A stretch of DNA of 7,204 nt, taken from positions 1 through 7,204 of the forward strand of contig NVRG01000144.1 of the NCBI GenBank assembly GCA_002400805.1, in the 5' to 3' direction. A program made the position numbers and the translations under genes. The notes under the pieces were generated by a model. The model saw only the letters and a list, made by a program, of their open reading frames with translations. It made no database searches and was not told the origin of the DNA. The stretch's first letter is position 1. Each line of letters starts with the position of its first letter. This document shows positions 4,705 to 7,204 of this stretch, piece by piece. Origin of the DNA: Gammaproteobacteria bacterium. Its GTDB lineage: Bacteria > Pseudomonadota > Gammaproteobacteria > Nitrosococcales > Methylophagaceae.

Positions 4705-5925
4705 TTAATTGATCGGTCTTAGTTTCTTTTTCTTTGCACTCGCATGCCGTTCTCGTTTCTCAATATCAACATATCGATCTGTTATAGCGCTTGAGCTATG
4801 GCCAGCGTCATCACGAACGTGTTCCTTAGGCCGTTTCTTCACATCATCCGAGATGCCTGTGTGACGAATCCAATGTACAGTTGCTGACTGTAAATTATCA
4901 GCATCACTTACCATATTATCAGTTCTAAGCCGAAGAACCGCAGTGTCGAAACAAGACTGTACGATAACTCGTAGTTGGCGTGTGCTACCAATTCCGCCAT
5001 TACCTTTCTGTTTTGGAATGAGGGGAAGGCTGTCACCAGGGGAGGGTAGCGCACTTAATCCTTGCGACTTTCGATAACGCTTGAGTGCTTTCAGCATATC
5101 ACTGCTAACAGTGATATCCCTTTCTTTGTTACCTTTCCCGACGGTTCTAAACCACCAGTTAGCATCCATATCCTGAAAGAAATGTTTCATCATTGGAGAC
5201 CAACGCGGAGTATCAACCAACTCAGAGATTCTAAGGTACATTCCATAAAGTGCAGACATAATAAATAGCGTACGCTCATGGAGAGCATCATCTGCGGCCA
5301 TGAAATCAGCTGTCTCGATGACATAATCCCATTGTAGTTCCGATAGTCTTCGGATCAGCTCTTGAGTGGGTTTCTTTCGTATGAATTGTGACTTTTGTCG
5401 AATCTTTTTTACTGGGTTAGACTCTACGTATCCCTCAAGCTCAAGGAATGAAAAGTAGGTGCTGAGTATACGTAAAATAGCAGCGACACCCTGATCCGAT
5501 AATCGAAAACGTTTGGCAGTAGGTTTCTTTCCATCGTTGTGGGCTTCTTTTGAAACCTTTGCAACGAATGGTCGCCACTCAATATTGACTTGCTTAACGC
5601 CATCCTTAATTAGGAATCGAGATACCATTTTTGTCGCAATCCACTTGTTAGGAGGCTTTTGACAAAAGCGAATATAGTTTTCAAGATCCTCTCGATCCAG
5701 CTGTCTTAAGGGCATCTGAGCTATCAAATAGACCCATTGCAAAAAACGATCTACCTCACGCCGGTAGGAATGATACGTATCGGGACTGCCTCGATAAGCC
5801 AACAGAAACGCCCTGGTGATAGCAAAATCATCCTCCACGGCATAGCTCGGAAGTGGAGCCTCGTCATTTTCAAGTGATTCTAAAGTGTCAAATATGGGTT
5901 GAGGTAACGTAGTTGGGTCAGTCAT
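4705..5925 (-). CDS. Tyrosine recombinase/integrase, full length (406 aa)
   Basis: This is a site-specific DNA recombinase of the phage-integrase (tyrosine) family. Numbering is from the ATG at 5925. An N-terminal SAM-like core-binding domain covers about residues 30-170 (TYHSYRREVDRFLQWV, then a basic stretch). The catalytic domain follows with all six residues visible: R232 (YLRISEL), K264 (GKGNKERD), H351 and R354 (HWIRH), H376 (AGHSSSAITDRY) and nucleophile Y385. The basic tail AKKKKLRP may touch DNA. It lacks the size and features of integron IntI (about 320-340 aa with an extra helical patch), so it is not the array's own integrase. An in-frame GTG at 5997 would add 24 residues but run through a 32-bp palindrome, so ATG 5925 is preferred; it has no good ribosome binding site. 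The gene follows the 207-aa recombinase on the same strand, with 167 bp between them. Confidence 0.92.
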   Translation of the reverse strand: MTDPTTLPQPIFDTLESLENDEAPLPSYAVEDDFAITRAFLLAYRGSPDTYHSYRREVDRFLQWVYLIAQMPLRQLDREDLENYIRFCQKPPNKWIATKMVSRFLIKDGVKQVNIEWRPFVAKVSKEAHNDGKKPTAKRFRLSDQGVAAILRILSTYFSFLELEGYVESNPVKKIRQKSQFIRKKPTQELIRRLSELQWDYVIETADFMAADDALHERTLFIMSALYGMYLRISELVDTPRWSPMMKHFFQDMDANWWFRTVGKGNKERDITVSSDMLKALKRYRKSQGLSALPSPGDSLPLIPKQKGNGGIGSTRQLRVIVQSCFDTAVLRLRTDNMVSDADNLQSATVHWIRHTGISDDVKKRPKEHVRDDAGHSSSAITDRYVDIEKRERHASAKKKKLRPIN

Positions 5926-5934
5926 GCATTCACT

Positions 5935-5966
5935 ATATATCTTGTAAGGTATATTACAAGATATAT
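5935..5966. promoter_or_regulatory. 32-bp palindrome, dif-like recombinase core site or operator
   Basis: Perfect 13-bp arms (ATATATCTTGTAA and TTACAAGATATAT) flank a 6-bp centre, GGTATA. Two recombinase-binding arms ending TAA and TTA around a 6-bp spacer is the plan of XerC/XerD dif-type and other tyrosine-recombinase core sites. It lies 9 bp upstream of the large recombinase start. On the minus strand it also contains TTGTAA and, 16 bp later and straddling its edge, TATAGT, possible -35 and -10 boxes, so binding here could repress the gene. Confidence 0.6.
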
Positions 5967-6021
5967 TATTGAGAGGGGTTTTAGATGAAAATATCACGCG
6001 GCTAACCCTTTACGACCGTCA

Positions 6022-6040
6022 ACTCCTTCCACGAAGGAGT
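6022..6040. repeat. Perfect 8-bp hairpin between the recombinase genes
   Basis: ACTCCTTC and GAAGGAGT pair perfectly around a 3-nt loop (CAC). It lies in the spacer after the small recombinase stop. No T tract follows on the minus strand, so termination is uncertain. A protein-binding or RNA-processing role is equally possible. Confidence 0.5.
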
Positions 6041-6041
6041 C

Positions 6042-6081
6042 ATTCGATCAGCCTTCTTAAACACAGATGGACTGATCGAAT
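6042..6081. repeat. 10-bp inverted repeat with 20-bp spacer
   Basis: ATTCGATCAG (6042-6051) is repeated in exact reverse complement at 6072-6081. It directly abuts the hairpin at 6022-6040, making a compact structured spacer between the two recombinases, just after the stop of the 207-aa gene. It may be a binding site or an RNA stem. Confidence 0.5.
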
Positions 6082-6092
6082 TGGGGCAATAA

Positions 6093-6716
6093 CTATACAT
6101 CGGTTTGCTCAGCCAACTCCAATGCATCATCAACATCTACCCCTAAGTAGCGCACGGTACTTTCAAGATTGCTATGCCCTAACAGTAACTGGATTGCTCT
6201 TAGGTTTTTAGTTCTCTTGTAAATAAGAGAGACCTTGGTACGCCTCATCGTGTGAGTACCATAGGCAACAGGGTCTAATCCTAAACACTTCACCCAGCGC
6301 TCAACAATACGCGCATACTGACGAGTAGAAAGATGAGGTGACTTTTTAAGTCGACTCTTGAACAAGTAATCATCACTCTTCAAACCCTTAAAGCCTATCC
6401 ACCGCTCTAAAGATACCCGGGTTCGCTTAGTGATTTCAAACTGGACAGGTCGGCAGGTTTTCCTTTGTATCACCATTGCCCTTGATTGGACTTTGCTACC
6501 ATGCGAAACATCGAGGACCCTCAGATTCACAAGATCACAAGCCCTTAGCTTACTGTCGATGGCAAGATTAAACAGGGCCAACTCTCTGACATTATCTGAG
6601 ATCTCTAGCCGTATCCGAATACCCCAGATCTCTTCAAGCTTGAACGGTATCTTTTGCCCAACCAGCTTACCTTTGTTCCATGCTGGCTTTTTCGTGAAAA
6701 CAGTTGAGTCAGCCAT
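6093..6716 (-). CDS. Small tyrosine recombinase, catalytic domain only (207 aa)
   Basis: This is a tyrosine recombinase of about the length of FimB/FimE-type inversion enzymes. It has no room for the usual N-terminal core-binding domain: only about 30 residues precede the catalytic fold. Catalytic residues are all present: R58 (KLRACDLVNLR), K86 (QRKTCRPVQFEI), H155 and R158 (THTMRR), H181 (LLLGHSNLEST) and Y190 (VRYLG). It should therefore be able to cut and rejoin DNA at short inverted sites, or act with a partner. The ATG has AGAGG eight bases upstream, and both are inside a palindrome (6714-6757). It lies upstream of the full-length recombinase on the same strand, with 167 bp and two palindromic repeats between them. 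Its target is unknown. Family assignment is firm; inversion versus integration is not. Confidence 0.92.
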   Translation of the reverse strand: MADSTVFTKKPAWNKGKLVGQKIPFKLEEIWGIRIRLEISDNVRELALFNLAIDSKLRACDLVNLRVLDVSHGSKVQSRAMVIQRKTCRPVQFEITKRTRVSLERWIGFKGLKSDDYLFKSRLKKSPHLSTRQYARIVERWVKCLGLDPVAYGTHTMRRTKVSLIYKRTKNLRAIQLLLGHSNLESTVRYLGVDVDDALELAEQTDV

Positions 6717-6757
6717 AATTAAAACCTCTTCATACTAATTAAGAAGTTTTAATTATG
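6714..6757 (-). promoter_or_regulatory. Palindrome covering start codon and RBS of the small recombinase
   Basis: Arms of 17 bp (6714-6730 and 6741-6757) are complementary at all but one position, including the perfect outer 12-mers CATAATTAAAAC and GTTTTAATTATG, around a 10-bp centre. The proximal arm contains the minus-strand ribosome binding site and ATG. The distal arm contains CATAAT, a five-of-six -10 box. As DNA it could be an operator or recombinase site; as RNA it would hide the start of translation. Confidence 0.6.
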
Positions 6758-6804
6758 ATCTAGGAAGCTGAACATGTTTTCCCAGCACTCTAGCCCTGCC
6801 TGAC

Positions 6805-6850
6805 TGCTAAGGGCGAAGGACAGGCGTTTTGGTGGCTGTCCTCGTTATTC
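6805..6850 (-). other. Hairpin after the 92-aa ORF, possible decayed inverted attC
   Basis: AGGACAG (6817-6823) pairs with CTGTCCT (6836-6842). On the minus strand the outer parts read ATAAC at the left and CTTAGCA at the right, resembling attC boxes with one damaged base (CTTAGCA against GTTAGCA). The stop codon of the 92-aa ORF abuts the left box as in cassettes. At 46 bp it is short for an attC, so it may simply be a terminator-type hairpin. Nothing else is evident in 6758-6804. Confidence 0.32.
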
Positions 6851-7127
6851 ATTCTTTTACAAGCTTAATTCTAGATGCAGCAGTACAATCAGCCCCATGA
6901 TAGCTGCCAATTTCAACTGTATCGCCTGTAGTATAGGCAGTCAATGCTAGAGAAAAAGCTCGATTATGAAGGTCTTTATCACCGCCTGACACCCCAGAAT
7001 TATGTAAAGGAAATACAACCAAAGTTCTTCCAGTACCAACACATACACCGCTACCGCCGGTTACCTTTACGAAAAAGTTTTCTCCATTTCCCGTATTGTT
7101 CGATAGTAAGCGTCTGGCCAACAGCAT
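6849..7127 (-). CDS. 92-aa hypothetical protein, possibly 5'-truncated
   Basis: The C-terminal part looks like a small beta-rich exported domain: ENFFVKVTGG, a Cys (C29), TLVVFPLHNSG, a helix with RAFSLALTAY, then TVEIGSY, a second Cys (C81) and a closing strand RIKLV. This resembles small secreted proteins often found as cassette passengers. No signal peptide is present, the ATG has no ribosome binding site, and an in-frame TAG lies directly before it. The real start may have been lost or shifted by a frameshift: another frame upstream reads NNDWLDAVGQTLTIEQY. The family is unknown to me. Gene reality is fairly likely; the start is doubtful. Confidence 0.5.
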   Translation of the reverse strand: MLLARRLLSNNTGNGENFFVKVTGGSGVCVGTGRTLVVFPLHNSGVSGGDKDLHNRAFSLALTAYTTGDTVEIGSYHGADCTAASRIKLVKE

Positions 7128-7182
7128 CTAACCAATCGTTATTCAATGTTGCATGATTTGGGTTTTCAATTGGAGAACCCCT

Positions 7183-7204
7183 ATGGATACAGTAACACTA
7201 ACAG
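7183..7204 (+). CDS. Possible start of a + strand gene (partial)
   Basis: ATG at 7183 has GGAG seven bases upstream and stays open to the window edge (MDTVTLT). Only seven codons are visible, so this could be chance. If real, it is divergent from the 92-aa ORF, leaving 55 bp between the two starts. Confidence 0.2.

Noticed and set aside
5926..5997. Longer N-terminus for the large recombinase from a GTG at 5997
   Set aside because: The added 24 residues would be encoded across the perfect 32-bp palindrome and do not resemble recombinase sequence; the ATG at 5925 fits the domain layout better.
4705..6716. Integron integrase (IntI) as identity for either recombinase
   Set aside because: One is too long and the other too short for IntI, and I cannot see the IntI-specific insertion between catalytic-domain motifs. 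No attI-like site is evident next to them either.
6944..7156. Plus-strand 70-codon ORF opposite the 92-aa gene
   Set aside because: There is no ribosome binding site, the Tyr/His/Arg-rich composition is not protein-like, and the opposite strand reads as a more convincing beta-rich protein.
1..7204. CRISPR array, tRNA or rRNA genes
   Set aside because: No regularly spaced direct repeats, no cloverleaf with CCA or T-loop GTTCRA context, and no rRNA-like segments were seen on either strand.

Overview
The window looks like accessory DNA from a gammaproteobacterium, probably marine and moderately AT-rich. This rests on integron-type recombination sites, strong AGGAGG-like ribosome binding sites, a Sec lipoprotein, and recombinase types common in Proteobacteria. 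The species cannot be named from the sequence alone.

Positions 1 to about 3190 read as a stretch of an integron gene-cassette array, all transcribed on the + strand. Five imperfect palindromes with integron attC architecture occur at 39-98, 722-832, 1278-1360, 1824-1889 and 2005-2062. Each has a right-hand GTTRRRY-type core box and a left-hand YTAAC box, or a variant of one. In the first four the stop codon TAA of the upstream gene lies inside the left box, as is usual for gene cassettes. The cassettes carry the tail of an unknown gene, a lipoprotein (113-727), two small soluble proteins of unknown function (837-1283 and 1374-1829), a 173-bp cassette with no convincing gene but a good extended -10 promoter, and an extended short-chain dehydrogenase/reductase (2074-3057). 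That reductase starts at TTG with a strong ribosome binding site built onto the end of an attC. A sixth, decayed attC-like palindrome (3136-3189) seems to end the recognisable array.

Positions 3190-4700 hold a minus-strand gene for a secreted protein. It resembles a bacterial surface-protein domain followed by a subtilisin-type propeptide and then stops, so the expected protease domain is missing. Next comes about 590 bp without a large gene. It contains a 38-codon ORF with a near-perfect Shine-Dalgarno sequence and an upstream TTGACA box, followed by a perfect 17-bp inverted repeat around a 43-bp core.

Positions 4700-6760 hold two minus-strand tyrosine recombinases: a full-length enzyme (406 aa) and a 207-aa enzyme that is essentially only the catalytic domain. 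Both keep all six catalytic residues. A striking palindrome sits at the start of each gene: a dif-like 13-6-13 bp site (5935-5966) just before the large one, and a 17-10-17 bp inverted repeat (6714-6757) covering the start codon and ribosome binding site of the small one. Neither is recognisably an integron integrase, so the enzyme that assembled the cassettes must lie outside the window.

The right end (6805-7204) holds a minus-strand 92-aa protein that may be 5'-truncated. Its stop codon abuts a hairpin that could be a decayed attC in the opposite orientation. A + strand gene may begin near 7183. The region is best seen as a mobile, recombination-prone patch: a cassette array, a broken surface-protease gene, and a recombinase pair whose own promoters look palindrome-controlled.
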